DNA from: Acanthochromis polyacanthus
Taxonomy: Eukaryota; Chordata; Actinopteri; Pomacentridae
DNA length: 64,000 bases
Reading direction: 5' to 3'
Assembly: GCF_021347895.1 (NCBI RefSeq)
Contig: NC_067115.1
Coordinates: forward strand, 6,286,064 to 6,350,063
The position numbers were made by a program, and so were the translations under genes. How positions within the stretch are numbered: position 1 is the first letter of the stretch; each line of letters opens with the position of its first letter. The notes below the pieces were generated by a model, which ran no database searches, was not told the DNA's origin, and saw only the letters and a program-made list of their open reading frames with translations. This document shows, piece by piece, positions 1 to 33,300 of this stretch.

Positions 1-19208
<19,208 letters not shown>

Positions 19209-20418
19209 CACTGTCCTTTGCTCTCCCTCAGGTCTCCAAAGTCTTGACCCAGCCTTGACACACACCAGGCATTAAGAAAAAACTATCTAAGGTGTTACAG
19301 GGGACTGCACACCTCCCTTGTCTAGCTCAGAGGTTATGGAGTCCTGGGCTGGAGTGACTGAAGCCCCTCTGGCTGTGGAAGAAGAACTCAGTCGTGGTGT
19401 TGGCTGCATGCTGAGAGAAGCCACTCAGGCGCTGACTGACAACAACCGTCTTGCAGAAGGTTAGAGAGGAGGCGCAGGGAAGGAGGAGTTGAGAAAAGGA
19501 TGATTATGTGCTACATGAACAGAGGCAGTGAATATACAGTTAGCTAATAGATGTGTGGGTGAACGTGTTAGTCACAGTTTTGCCCTCATGAGGCTACTGT
19601 TGGAAACTTGACAAAAGAGTGCATTTAAGATTCTCAATTGGAGTTTAACGGCAGGGTTGGTGTCATTTTGTTTGTGCTAAAATGGTCAAGTCATTTTGAG
19701 AATTACTATTAATGCTTTAAAAAATGTTTAATGCTTTATTTTACTAGTGTAAGGGTAAATCCACTGTTGTTTGAATTTGGTTGGACAAAACAATCTGATG
19801 TTTTTAAAGACTTACACGTCAAACGATTGATTTACTTTCATTAATTTTTTTTTGTCATTTGCAGGTTTTGTGAGAGTAACAACTAGCTCCAGGCCTGAAC
19901 AATCATTTTTCTACTGTTTGTTTTCCCATTACTCATTAGATGACAATTTCCAACACATTTCAAAAGTCTGAACAAATGCAACGTTTTCAGCCGCTACCAA
20001 AAATGCACTGTTGACCTCCCAGCCTGAATAAAAAAAATCAAAACAGAAGCAAATGGGTCTGAGTCATCACTCAATGCTCATTCATTACACATCACAAAAC
20101 AGTCCTTGTATATTTTGGCAATTGGATTTTCTGTTCTGAAACAGACATTGAAAAATAAAAAACGAGTGGTTATTTGATTTTCGTTTTAAAAAACTAAAAT
20201 TAAAATAGAAATTCAGGGCGTTTTTTCTTTTCATGATCAAAAAGGGATATAGGAAATTTTAAAATTGCTTTGATATTCATTTTATATTTAGAATAACCAA
20301 AAAAGAAAATCAGTAAGAGACAAATGAAAAAAGGTCAGTTTTTTTCATTATCTGAGACCAGAAGTGGTCATGACACTTGGCTGACAACAACTCGAGGCAG
20401 GTGAGATGGGTTTACAGT

Positions 20419-20520
20419 AGGGCTGGGCGATATGGCCAAAAAATAAAATTTCGATTTTTTTAGTCATCTTGGACGATTATGATTTTAAGCGATTTTTGTT
20501 ACATACATTGTTAAAACATA
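20419..20520. repeat. Fragment of a 'GGGCTGGGCGATATGGCC' DNA transposon repeat
   Basis: Begins TAGGGCTGGGCGATATGGCC followed by A-rich and T-rich sequence (TTTCGATTTTTTT, GATTTTAAGCGATTTTTG). This opening is typical of an abundant fish repeat usually classed with hAT-like elements; the class is from memory and the far end was not located. Confidence 0.5.
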
Positions 20521-22436
20521 AACGATGCCTCTTTCCCATGTGGTAGATACACCACTATGTTTTTTTTTTTTTTTAAATTCCTACATCTATATATCTATCT
20601 AAAAAGTTAAAACTAGAGTCAGAAACTGAAAAATCCAGTAAGAGGACTGTTCCTACAGAGTTTTGTTTATACACATGCAGTCAGCTCTCTACAGAAAATG
20701 TACAAACATCTTTCTCATACTGTTAAATAGATATATATGCTTTATTGTTATATCAGTAACAGAAAAACTCAATTTTAAGGTTATTGTCTGAGTCATGGAG
20801 TTAACTTCTGTATATAGCTGAGATTGTAGCTTGCTTGCTGCCTGACGTTAGCTAGCCAAGCTAATCTTTAGCATGGAGGTAACGTCCAACACGTTAGCAT
20901 AAAAACTGCACCGACCTCAATGTTTTTATCATTCTTTGCTGATTGTAAATGTCGGCAGTTATTTAATATTTTCTCGGTCAAATTTTAGAAAGTAATAATC
21001 ACACCTTGAGTCAAACAGCTAAATAAATTAAGATATAAAATGGCTTTCTCATCCTCATTTTCTCTGCACACACTGAGCTAGCTTCAGTACACAAACAGAG
21101 AAGGAATGAAATATTAAACTGTGTTGGACATTCTCCTCATTAAAGGTCGGGTAGAAGCTCAAAGACCACAGATATGCTGCCACTCTGGGTTTAGTTCAAC
21201 ACAATGTGACTGACTTTCTTGTCATCCATATTTCAGTGCTGAAAATTAGCGGCTAAACGCTGCAGGACCAGCTCGACGTGTTCATCTGCTTCCGCTCATT
21301 AAAGTTTCAGCATCACTGGAAATGTCCCTGTTAGGTGTCCTGCAGATGTCAGGATAGACAGAGGAGGAATGAAAGACTGGGAAGAGGTGAGGGTGAATGG
21401 AGGAGGCCAGGAGAGGGAAACATGAATGATGTATGCTCAATCTGCAGCCCACTGAATAAAATACAACCCAAGCACAAAAAGAAAACCCTTTAGTACAATT
21501 TTTTTGACAATGGAAATTACCAACAACAATGGCTTCATGCCAACCAAACAAGGCCCCTGCCAGAAAATTAAGGAATCATTTTTGACTCAAATTTTAAGGT
21601 TAACTGGCAGTACAATGGGTTTATTATTTATTGCTTGAAATATTTTAATAAATCAAGTACATTCTGTGTGCTGCTGACCTAAAGAAAGTGATTCATGCCT
21701 CTGTTTCTATCCTTCCTGACATTTTAAATTCCATATTCTGCAATTATAAGTGCACCTTGGAAATGGTTCAGCGGGAGCTCAGACCACATTACATAAATTT
21801 AATCATCACTTCACTGCCTTGCTATGACTCTAAGAACACAGTTAAGAACACCAATTACCAGACGTTTAATGGATTAGCCCTGAACTATTTTGCCTGACCT
21901 CAAAGGATAAGAGTGGTATTTTATGCACTGATATCACTCTACATTCAACACAATATTTCAGTGATGTCTTTCAATTGACTCATACATGTCATCATGAAGT
22001 CCATAACCATCTTACAGAAGGAATAACCCAAATGCACATCAAGCAAGAGAAGTTTACAGCCAGAAATCAAATCAGAGAATCAGAGGGTGAAAATATATAG
22101 CCAAAATGAAAACCGTTGCAAAAGGTTGCAGGTGTCATTTCAGTACATTTAATACTAAAACTGTGCCAAAGACCTGCTGTCAACCCAGGCTGGTGAAATG
22201 TTTGCAGGGATATACTTTGAGATAGATGCTAATACGGTACAGATGTTTAGCAGGTACACTCACCATGTTCGCCCTTGAACATGTCACCATGCCAACATTT
22301 GTACCTAACATTAGCAAACATGAAAGGTGAATTTAATTAATTTTACAGATTTGAGGCCATAAATAACTTGGACAAATTAAAAGTTTGACCTCATGATAAA
22401 AAGCAAAATAATTATCAGTTAATATTAAGAGGCAAC

Positions 22437-22650
22437 CAATAGGCCGGAAAAACGAATCCAGCTTTGGGATTCAAGAAACTGCAGCTCCTCAAATGGTCAC
22501 TTGAGGCCTGCTACAAAAGTGAATCAATCCCCATTGAGCCTCATGTAAAAAAAATATTTAAATGCCCACCTTTAAAGCAGAAATAAACATGCTAACAGCC
22601 TGATCACTATAGCTAATTTTGCTGTTTGTGACACATGCACCGGGGATGAA
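22437..22650. repeat. Dispersed teleost repeat
   Basis: Contains the string CAGCTTTGGGATTCAAGAAACTG, split here by its key parts CTGCAGCTCCTCAAATGG, AATCAATCCCCATTGAGCC and GCAGAAATAAACATG. The last part recurs in degenerate form at about 54670-54700, showing it is repetitive in this window. It has no coding capacity. Confidence 0.55.
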
Positions 22651-23243
22651 TTTTTATATCAGTTGTTGTCAGGCTTAAAGTCACAGGTGGATCATAGGAA
22701 AGTCCACAGTGCAAGGACGTTGCATGAGCTGCCTTGGATCCACTACCACTCCAACATTTTGTTTATTTTTAAATTAGCCTGGAGTGAGAAGGAAGTTAAG
22801 CCTTCAGCTGAAAAACTTTGACCTGCTGGGAGTCGGAGAACAAGAAAAGTCCTCTTGGGCATGGATGTGTGCAAAACATCGTGGCAACTAATTCAACAGT
22901 TTTTGATCCAAAAATGTCGATCACATGGTAGCAATTGAGGAAAAGTCAAAATGTCGTCAGTATGAGTCGGTTTCCTCTCAGGTTACCATTAATGTCAATT
23001 CATCCAATAATGGTAGAGGTATTTCTGTCTGAAACAAAGTGGTGGAGCAACAGCTCCCGACACTGTCATTTGTAAAACAAGTTTCAAACTGGCATGCATC
23101 ATGAACAAACAGGACATACCTAAAAGGGATCTTTCTGGTTGGAAAGCAGCAGGACCTGTCTGTTCCTCCAGTTGTCTTTGTTTAACAAATGCAAACAATA
23201 AAACAAACTGTCATCATATTAACTTAAATGTACATTATGTACT

Positions 23244-23249
23244 TTTATT
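23244..23249 (-). promoter_or_regulatory. Candidate col5a3 polyadenylation signal (AATAAA)
   Basis: First AATAAA hexamer on the transcript strand after the stop codon at 24007-24005, about 755 nt downstream. It would give a 3' UTR of roughly 0.78 kb. Chosen only because it is the first canonical hexamer. Confidence 0.45.
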
Positions 23250-24004
23250 AAAATATGTTAATCAGTCACTTCCCCACACAAATACACATAGAAAGACCTT
23301 GAGGCAATCACATACCGCAGTTTGGTTTATGTTGAAAAAATATAAAATATGGCTTCACAATATAAAAAAATGCACTGCCCCAGTTCCCTTTTACAAAGAA
23401 ATGTACTCCGCAAGGAGTCACATAATAGCACCGAGATGAATTACACTCCAATATACATCACATAACAGATAATTATAACAACAAAATTACAACAACAATC
23501 AAAAACAACACAGCAAATTGAGGTTTGATGACAACACAGAACAACATAGTGTGTGAATGCTGCTGAAAAAGGTGTTTTTACAAGATGATTCACTGATAAT
23601 AATGTTTGTATTGTGTGTGATTATGTAAAAATGAGAGCTGAGTGCACAAGTCAACAATTATTTGAACAGACATGGAATGAAACTGTGAAAGCACCATTTA
23701 CTCCTTCAAAGAGGAAAGTGAAAACGTGAGTCACTGACAGAATATTAACAGTCACTATTTGAATGCATGTTCATGACAGTACAGCACGACAGTCAGCTGT
23801 GTGAATGCATGAGATGAATGTGAGAACTACAAAGTGAGTGAATGGATGTGACTAAAAGAATGAATGTTTATATGAAGCAACACTGTTGTAGGTAAATCGA
23901 CTTATAAATATGTGGTCTTGAATGTAGTTTTCTCCCTGCATGTAAAAAGTGTCCATAGCTCTTTTTTCCTATTAAATTACTCCAGTTGTTGGCTCCCCCC
24001 TGAC

Positions 24005-27000
24005 TTAACCGTTGTAGCAGATTGGGCCAACTTGGAAACCAAATTTCTGGTTCCCGTTTCCAAAATCGGACACAGCCACATCAATGATGGGGAGCGTGTT
24101 GGACAGTGGAGCGTCAAATTCCAACACCGTCCTCTCCTGCCCTGAGCGTGTCTACAGCAGACAAAGACAATCCAATAATCCCTATTAATAACATTCAGTG
24201 TGTGTGTGTGTGTGAACGCTCAAATGTTTGTCTGCTACTCACCTGACACCCATCGTACAGTGCGCTGATGTAATGTGTGTTCTCATGTGTCAGCTCCTCT
24301 CCGTTGCTGCCTCTGAAGCGCAGTGCGTGTTGGTGGTTGTAGGTGGCGGTGTGCAGCCAGGCGGCAGAGTTGAGGCAGTGGTAGGTGAAGGTCTGCTTGG
24401 CTGTGGCGCTTAGCAGCTTCAGGAAGTTCAACTGGACAACATGGACCGGAACGGCATCTACCCCGGAGTAGGAAAACTGGAGGAGAGCGCCAAGATTGTA
24501 TGAACTTGTTAGCAACAGTATCATGCTTTGGACAATTACAGTAGAAAAAAAGAACAGAGTAGCCATGTTTGGAGTCAGTCCTGTATTTCAGCCAGGAATA
24601 GAAAAAGCCTTAGTAAATCCACAACCGTTCAAAAGTTGGGGGCCACTTAGAAATGTCCTTATTTTTGAAAGACAAGCATTTTTCTCAATAAAGATAACAT
24701 TTAATGAATCATAAATCCAGTCTAGACATTTTTAATGTGGTAAATGACTATTCTAGATGGAAACGGTTGATTTTTAATGGAATATCTCCATAGGGGTACA
24801 GAGGAACATTTCCAGCAACCATCACTCCTGTGTTCTAACGCTACATTGTGTTAGCTAATGGTGTTGAAAGGCTCACTGATGATTAGAAAACCCCTGTGCA
24901 GTTATGTTAACACATGAATTAAAGTGTAATAAAACATGAAATTGCCTGGATGACCCCAAACTTTTGAACAGTAGTGTAGATACTACATAGCATTATTTTG
25001 GTCAACACTCGGTGAGTATTGGTGTTAGGGCCGACAAGTTTATGATGCTGAGTGTGACTTATAGGCCTGAAGGTGGCAATAATGAAAACTCAGGGGCTTA
25101 GAAACGTCCCAACAATTTATCCTGAAATAAATATTATGGCTACTCGATATTTCATGATAATCCAACCTAAAAGTTGTTGTGAGAGAAGCCAAGAAGTCTG
25201 TAGGGTTCATCCTCAGGAGACTACGAATGCCTGTACACATTTTCATGGTAACTCATCCAATATTTGTTGAGATATTCCAGTCTGGTTCATTCATACAGTC
25301 ATGATGCTAGCTTGGCTGAAATCAACGTGTAGACACTACAATACATTTAAACATAAAAAGCACACGGCACTCATTAGAAAATAGAGGTAAAGTAAAAGAT
25401 GAAACATTACCTGCTCAGAGTCACAAAGACGAGTCACACAAAACTTCACACCACTTCATTTTTATCAATCACCTATTAATATCAAAAATTCCCACCATAC
25501 CATTATTACTTAGGATTCACTTCTGTTCCTTGACTCTGATGCAGCCTTCTTATGAAGACATCTTCTTCAAGTCTGCCAACCCTGTCATAATTCTTACAAA
25601 CGTCCGATGCTCAGAATGGACCAACACTGCCTCCCTCCAGGCCACAGCAGCCCCTTTAACTGGAGCAACACATTTCCAGTCTATTTCTCACCTGAACCCA
25701 CCTTCATGCAAAACACCGCGCAAAAAAGAACATTCTGTTTGCTTGGAAGTAGTTTTATAAGCCTCTGGAACAGATCTGGCTTGCTGAATTGCTCTTTATC
25801 TTTGCAAACAGAATTTCAACAGTCTCTCTCCACTTTATTTTAATAACACGTTCCCTAGTTCGGTAGAAACTGCCAGCCCTTTGTTTTGTTTTACTTGCCA
25901 TGATTTAGTAGTGACTGTTATTTCCGATAATTCCTACTTCTCACCTAATTAGCACTTAACACTTGAAAAAAAAATCTGTTTATTTTGCGGTGGAGCAACA
26001 AGGACACAAATCTATTCAGGCTCGCTACCTTTTAAAACAGCCAATTTTGTCTGTTCCAACAGGCAGCCAGGCTGAACATAGCACCACTCAGCCCTTCTCT
26101 GCTGGAGTAGAAAGAAACTCCACCCCTACCCCATCACTGCACCCTTTGTTGTTTCTCATTACAATATGCAGCGCTGGAAATACGCTCTGATATATTAGCT
26201 GAAACCAGAAAACTTCAGTTGGTGGAGCAGCTCCTGGTGTGCTCATCACTGATATGATCTGATTGCTGCCAAAGTCCAACTTCAGATGGCCTGATGGTTT
26301 TGTATTAATCATAAAAACGAAGCAGCATTGTAAAACACACTGTGTCTGCCAACTGTTGAAAATCCTGCTTTGGGAATTCATTTATAAAATGATAAATGCT
26401 TGTAGCTGGCATTCAACTAAATGTGTCCTACATTTGCAAAACTACTATACTGATTATCACACTATACCTGTTTTCCTTTCCTGAATTTACTGTACCAGGT
26501 GCCAGGCTTCTCCCCTTTCCAGGCCCCCAGCTTTACCTGATGGCAAACAAACAAAAAACATAGCTCAGAGTTCACAAATAGATGACGACTGAATCGTGTT
26601 TACTTCATTCAGCTTTTGGCAAAGTCTCCTGTTCTCTTTGAACAGTTTACTAAACAGTGTGTATGTGTGTTTCTGCACGTAAACTAACCGACTGAAACTT
26701 CTTGTCAGGGTACAGACATGTCTCTCCCTGTGCAGTGAAGTTACAAAACACCTTGAAGGAATCTCTGTGGCAACCCTGGTTAGGATCTATCCAGTACTCA
26801 CCTGAAGAGAGACAGAGACATCAAAAAACCGCAGGCTAATACCACTGCAAACAAAAAAAACACCAAAATCACACAGACACGGACGATACTGGGTGGAGAA
26901 GCCAAGACAGAGAGAGCTACAAAGACAGATGGGGTGAGAAAAAGAGAAAAATGAGTCTAGACATGCAGGCAAGACAGCTGCGATAAACAGATGGCCAGAA

Positions 27001-27338
27001 ACACAAACTGATAAAGTACCGCTGGGGAGCTCTGGGTGGAGGAGCCAGAGCTCTTTGCAGGTGCGGGCGGGGCTGTGGTACGTTCCCTGTGGGTTACGCA
27101 GACCCTCCACCTCCACTTTCATAGAGGACAGAGATGCAAACACTTCCTCCATGCCTTGGCCCTCCTTCTCCTTCATCCAGCTGTTCTGTGCTGCCTGGTC
27201 GCCTTGCATCCACCCCTCCTCTCCTCCATTTACCGCCTCCTCCTCCTCATTTTCAAGTGCAGTACCATCCACCGAGGTGTCGGTTCTCCTTATCCTCCCT
27301 CGCTCTGGCAGAGGTGATATCCCAGCTGCTGGTAGGCC
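24005..27338 (-). CDS. col5a3: col5a3 C-propeptide exons (last 5 exons) and stop
   Basis: Exons 27020..27338 (319 nt), 26689..26801 (113), 26468..26536 (69), 24243..24476 (234) and 24005..24151 (147, ending TAA at 24007-24005). The first carries [10 protein letters not shown], a furin-type R-X-X-R site, then an acidic linker and [15 protein letters not shown]. The fibrillar C-propeptide (COLFI) fold follows: [28 protein letters not shown] (with the NFT glycosylation site), [31 protein letters not shown], and [14 protein letters not shown]. It drives chain selection and trimerisation in the ER and is removed afterwards. Seven cysteines are present; the second of the usual eight is leucine. Confidence 0.93.
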
Positions 27339-30300
27339 CTGAGAGGAGAGATGAATAAATGTCATTAAATGAGGGTTTGAAGGTTGTGAAAGCACTAAAT
27401 GTTTGTAAGCTCAACTCACAGGAGGTCCAGGAGGTCCTGCTGGTCCAGTGTCTCCTCTGGGGCCAATCGGACCCTAAAACAAACACAGCAAAACAAGCAG
27501 TTTTGAGTATCTAATTATTAGTCACTACTGGAATAAATAAATCCTGTAGATCGACGTTTGTCAAAGTTACCTGGTTTCCTTTAGAGCCCTTTAGACCTAT
27601 AGCACCCTGTGAGAGAGGTGACAGGTTGAGATAAGATGAGCGATGTCCAAACAATCTCTATACTGACAATGGTGGTGCATGTTTGTAGGTCATGTACAGT
27701 TAGCATGATCCTGTGTACTTACAGACAGACCCGTGGGGCCAGGGGGGCCGGGGGGACCTGATGTGCCAACTGGACCCTGATGTTACACAGGAAAAACAAA
27801 ACAAAGATAAATAGAATAAGTAGATCTCCAATGTCAGGCATTAGTGGCTGAAATAATACTGTAAATAATAAATAGTCTGGTCTTAGCCGAGATTTCCTAA
27901 GAACAAAGGGAATGTTTTGCAGATAGGTTAAATGTATTGTTTTTGATCTTCAATGACAATCAAATGTAGCCTTATCTATTAAAAGTGTGCATGACAGGAT
28001 GGATTAACCATCTTTAGTGTGTATGCTTTATGAATGAAACACGTACGGTTTGACCTAATATGATCCAGTTCTATCTCCACTGTTTTTTGTGTACACCGTG
28101 CTAGCTCAGTCTGTATAATGAAGCTTATATGCAAGTTCAAGAAGGAGAAGATCTGTTCACTCGCATTCCATCTCTTCTCCTAGGAGTCAACATGAGCTAT
28201 TCTTGAGGGGCTCCTGTCTTTGTAACTTCTGCTTTCCCACGCTGTCAGAATCCCTTCATTCTCAGTTTCTCGTCCAATGATCTACCAGCCCGTATTCTCC
28301 AAGCTACTCAGTCTGTAGACTCTGTTCTTTAAATTGTAACTCATGGCCTTTTTTCACACTTACTGACTACATGAAAATCAGTGGGTATGTGTTTATTTAC
28401 AATAATAAAATTCATTAAATGTTTTATTGTTTTACCCACCGTTTTTTTAATCCACTGGATGTAGCAAGCAATACATATTGTTACACACCAAACATGATGA
28501 CAACCCCCTCTTTGTATTTACATGATGCATTATATCAAACAATCACAAATCAGTGGACCCTAGTTAAACACGTGGATATTTTTTCCCTACATGGTTGTCA
28601 TTTTAAATATTGTTTTGCTCTTCAGGTACATCTGATTTATTATTTAATGTTGATATTTTATTTCTTATTGCTTGTTGTCTTGCACCGTCCAGCGGAAGCT
28701 ATTTATATTTTCGTCCTGCCACGTATGATGACAATAAAACCATTCTATTGTATGCTATTCTATTGAAAGTTCAGGTGTGTTGGAGTTTTTTTAGCACCTC
28801 ATCTCCTTTGGGACCCAGCAGTCCCTGGTTTCCTGGTAGCCCTCTGTCACCCTTCTCTCCAAGGTCTCCTGGTGGCCCTATCAGACCTATTAGACCACCG
28901 TGACCCTGCACAGATGATAGATGAATGATGTCAATGACAAAGTCTCAGTCAGGGTCAGTGTGAATGTATGTGTGTACAGTCTGTGTGCACCTTGTCTCCC
29001 TTCTTTCCAGGGTCTCCCTTAAGTCCTGGTAAACCTGGTGGGCCCTGAGGAGATGGAGTTAAGACACGACAATGCATGGTCAGTACATCCAAAACGCGTA
29101 TTTACCAGTGTGACGGGTCATTCTACACAACATAACGTCAACAAACTTTCTCCTAAAATAACAGTACAATGTTTTGGGCAGCAAGTTTAATTTCTTTTTG
29201 AAAGGTGGGTCAACAAATCTCTTTATTCTGCTTGCTAAGAATTAAGCTAAAAATCAAGACAACTGCTGGGCAGACTCTGTCTGAAGGTAACAAAATCTAC
29301 TTTCCAGCACATCTACATCTAACTAATTAACACCGCTTCCAGCCGACTAGCACTCTGTTACAAAAAAAAATACAATATGCATGAAAACCACAGTTTGTCA
29401 TAATGTGTTAATTAGCGAGCTTTAGAGGTGCTGGGAGGCAGATTTTATTGTTTTGTTTCTGGACAGAGCCAGTCTTGCTGTCTCACCCTGTTTCCAGTCT
29501 TTTTGCTGAGCTAAGCTAACTGGCTGCTGGTTTTTGTTTTCTGTTTACCACATGGACATGAGGTTGGAACCAGCACAAAGTTCAGCAAGAAAACGAAGTA
29601 GCATATTTTGCAAAATGCCAAACTGTCACTGAAATGCATTTCAATGTTGTGATTTTTTTCCCTCTCAATGTTCTTAAAATCTACTGAGAACTGCTATTTG
29701 ATGGGTGATCTTACCATGGGGCCTGGTGGTCCAGTTTGGCCTGGTGGTCCATTTAAACCCTGCTCGCCCTGACAGACACACACAAACAGAAATTACTGAA
29801 CCTCTGTCTTTCTGTGTTCGCTCTTTTGCCCCAAGCATTTGCTAAATTTGCTTACTGCAGGGCCAGGGATTCCTCTGAGACCCTGGGGACCAGGCTTGCC
29901 AGGGTGCCCCTGGCCCCCTACAGGCCCTGTCTTCCCAATGGGACCCTCCAAACCCGCCGCACCCTGAAGTGACAGAAAGCAGGTCGACCTTCAGAGACTG
30001 TGAGCATTGTCAGAAGTTGTTATTCAGAGTTGTTGTTTTTTTAACTCTCACCTTCGCTCCTTTCAGACCTGTTTTTCCTTCTTTCCCTGGTTTCCCCAAG
30101 TGGCCCTGAAAAACAATGTTTTAAGACATTTTAACCTGAATCTGTCACACGCATACACACACACACGCGTGCGCACATACACACACACACACACACTAGG
30201 AGAATGCATTAAGCAAAATACTCCCAGCCTCAGCCTAAAAGGGGACAAAGTCTGAAGCTTCTGCTTAATTTAACATTAAATATAAAATGTGGACTCTGAG

Positions 30301-33300
30301 TACATCAGGGGTTCATTCAAAGGCTGATGCACAATGACAAAAATACACAAACCCTTCGCCCAGGGGCTCCAGCTGGTCCAGGTTCTCCTGCTGCTCCTGG
30401 TGGTCCCTGATAAAGGTAAAGAAATGGACAGTCGTTATGTTGCTTGTTAACAGCTTTGTTAAAGTGCGTTGGTGTACAGTGGAGAGAAGAGGAGCTCACA
30501 GATTTTCCAGGCTCTCCTGTGTCTCCTTTAGATCCGGGAAGGCCGTCTACACCCTGGTGTGGGCAGAGGAAAAGTACAGTTCATATAACAACTTTTTAAG
30601 AAAAAAAAAACAAACAAGGTAGAGGACTGGTTGAGAAAACAACAACCAGCATGTTACATAACATCCAGCTGATGTGTTTCAGTTTCCACTGGTAACATAT
30701 CAGTTTTTAAGAAGTACACAAGGACCTTCACTTCATTCCAAATCATGTAAAATAAATGGTGGTTCTGTGTTTTCATCTTCAGTTCATTCCACATCTCCTC
30801 CTTCCACTGTTCCTCATTAATATTTAACATTTCACTAAGACTGTACTTAACATTGCAGCAAACAGGTCCTGCTAATGCAATACAAGTCAGACAGACAAAA
30901 CAACAGCAACAGTGCTTGAACTGAAAAACTTTCATCACCCGAAAGATCTCTTTGGTCAGCCTTTGTTGCAGTCTAATACTTCCATCAGAACGTGAATCAG
31001 TGATGAAGAAGATGTTAAAGAAAGGGAAGAAAACAAAGAGTAGACACTCACATTGGGTCCAGCTTCTCCCTGCTGTCCGAGGTCTCCAGTCAAACCTATA
31101 GGACCCTGTAGGGATATACGGAGCTTGAGCGAGCACAGCGTGACATGGCATGCTATAAATGTTTGAATGAGCAGTAGCTACAGATGCAATGAAGCCGAAA
31201 CACTGTGGTCGACAAAGCGTTAAACCAAAGTCTTCCTTTTATACCCTTTGAGGCAGATAACTTTATCCAAAGCATCATTAATAATACAACCTACATAATA
31301 TCTAACGAACAGATTCTGCACTCTGCTTTGGATAATAAAATGTGTTCTTTCATGCGTCTTGTTCATTTTACCATACCTTGCTCAATGCACATTGTGCTAT
31401 GAGCATGTCTGCTATGAATATTTACTCAGAATTCTACACATAAGGTGCAGTTCAAAATAATAATAATAATAATAATGCATTTTATTTATATCGCGCTTTT
31501 TAAAAACTAAAAGACAATTTACAGAGATAGTTAAACATAATCCGAGACACAGAATACAGGATAAAACAGAAACAGTAGGGAAATACGATATAAAACAATA
31601 TGGAAATAAGATATAAAACAATAAAAAGTTGTGATAGTAATAACATAAAATGTTGAAATGTGTGATTTCAGGGTGAACTAACCCCAGCATCACAGCTGAA
31701 TTGCGCTACAATCAAAAGTGGAACTATAGCAGGAATTTATCTTTATTTTTTCTTCGTCGTTGTTGGGCACAGTCACTGCCTCGTTTAATTATGCATTGAG
31801 AAGTCAGTTCATCTGACTATAATGCTACTAGATTCACATTTTTCACTTAAACTAAGGAAAAATCACCAATTGTATTCAGTTTTCAGGTCTGCTGTATATA
31901 TCTAGATTTCACTTGACTTAGATCTCTAGTTAAAGTAAATGATGGTGGTTTGTGTTGCAGCATATTCCAGAGGATCTAGCAGTAAAGTAGTGTTACGGTC
32001 TTTGGTGCGAGTGTTTCTCACAGCGTTGCCCTTGGCTCCGTCCTCCCCTGTGATACCCCTGGTTCCTGGAGGACCAGCTGCTCCTGAGGGGCCAGTGTCT
32101 CCTTTCTCCCCCTGGTCTCCTTTGTCTCCCTGAAGCATTGAAGGAGCAAGAGATTACGATGGGTGGAGTGGAGGAGAGGAGCTAGGGAGGCTTAAAAACA
32201 GATGATGGTGGGGGCATTTGTGAAGACAAGTTTGATTAAAGAATGTCCCACCAAAAGGCAAACAAACTCACTAGCCTTCCTGGAACACCGACTGGTCCGG
32301 GGTCACCAGCCTCGCCGTCCTCTCCCTAAGACCAGACGAAATCAAGTGTAAAAAATACAGGAATAGATCACTTGGGATGAGTGTTTTTATCTAAAATGTG
32401 TTATTATCAGCATCTTTACCTTCTCCCCAACTACACCAGGCTGTCCTATCATCCCTGGTCGACCATTCGGGCCCTGTGCACCACAAAGATAAGGACATCT
32501 CTTCAGATGTAAAACAAGTGCTCAACTAATTGAGGATCCATAAACATGTCTGTGAGACTTACCTGTCCTCCAATAGGCCCTTGAGCACCAGTCGGGCCTT
32601 GTTGCCCAGGTGGACCCTAAAACCATGTGATGAGGAGAAATAGTCTCAGTTAATTAATTTGTGAATATGAATGAAAGAATTTTGGTGCAACAACAAACAG
32701 AAATGAGGATATGAGCTCACCATTAGTCCCACATGTCCACTGTCACCCTTTTCTCCTGGAAGGCCAGGCATGCCCTTGGAGAACACGTACAGGATTAGAG
32801 GATAAGAGTGGAGAGTTCAAAGTTCACACCATCTCTGCTGAAAACATCACCTCAAAAGGTCTGCTCCCTGACAAATACAAATCTTACCTGTAATCCTATT
32901 GGTCCTCTGGAGCCCTTGAAGCCGCGGAGTCCCTCATCTCCTTTAGGACCGTACATGCCCTGCTGGCCCCGGGGACCTGATAGTCCATCTACACCCTGGT
33001 ACGCAGGAGAGAGTGACATGAGAGTGACTTTCTGACTTTGAAATGATTAGACACAGTGAAAAGCTTTCTTTTCCACCCCAACATGATAAAATTTCTGTTG
33101 AAACCGGTTGTTTAGGGTGACAACACGGTGAAGCATCATTTCAAAGGACAGAGTGGTAAGCATTTATGGAGTACTAGGATTTGACAGGAGTGCAATAGAG
33201 GCAGGACTGTTAAAAACGAGCAACATCTTTATAGGTTGGACTTTTTAGTAAAGAAAACAACTTTTTCTTTATTGCAAATAGTTGAAAATTGATATCATTC

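Larger units (their letters stand above)
19209..23243. other. Intergenic DNA between col5a3 and olfm2
   Basis: About 4 kb separating the collagen polyadenylation region from the distal olfm2 start exon. It should hold the distal olfm2 promoter just above 19208. Repeats occupy much of the rest: a GGGCTGGGCGATATGGCC-type element near 20420-20520 and dispersed teleost repeats at about 22140-22650 and 22840-23040. No gene was recognised. Confidence 0.6.

Noticed and set aside
27036..27358. Plus-strand open frames opposite the C-propeptide exon
   Set aside because: They are antisense shadows of the collagen exon with no family features.
26787..27395. A 202-codon minus-strand open frame taken as one protein
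   Set aside because: Only 27020-27338 is exon (C-propeptide start); the frame runs on through introns at both ends.
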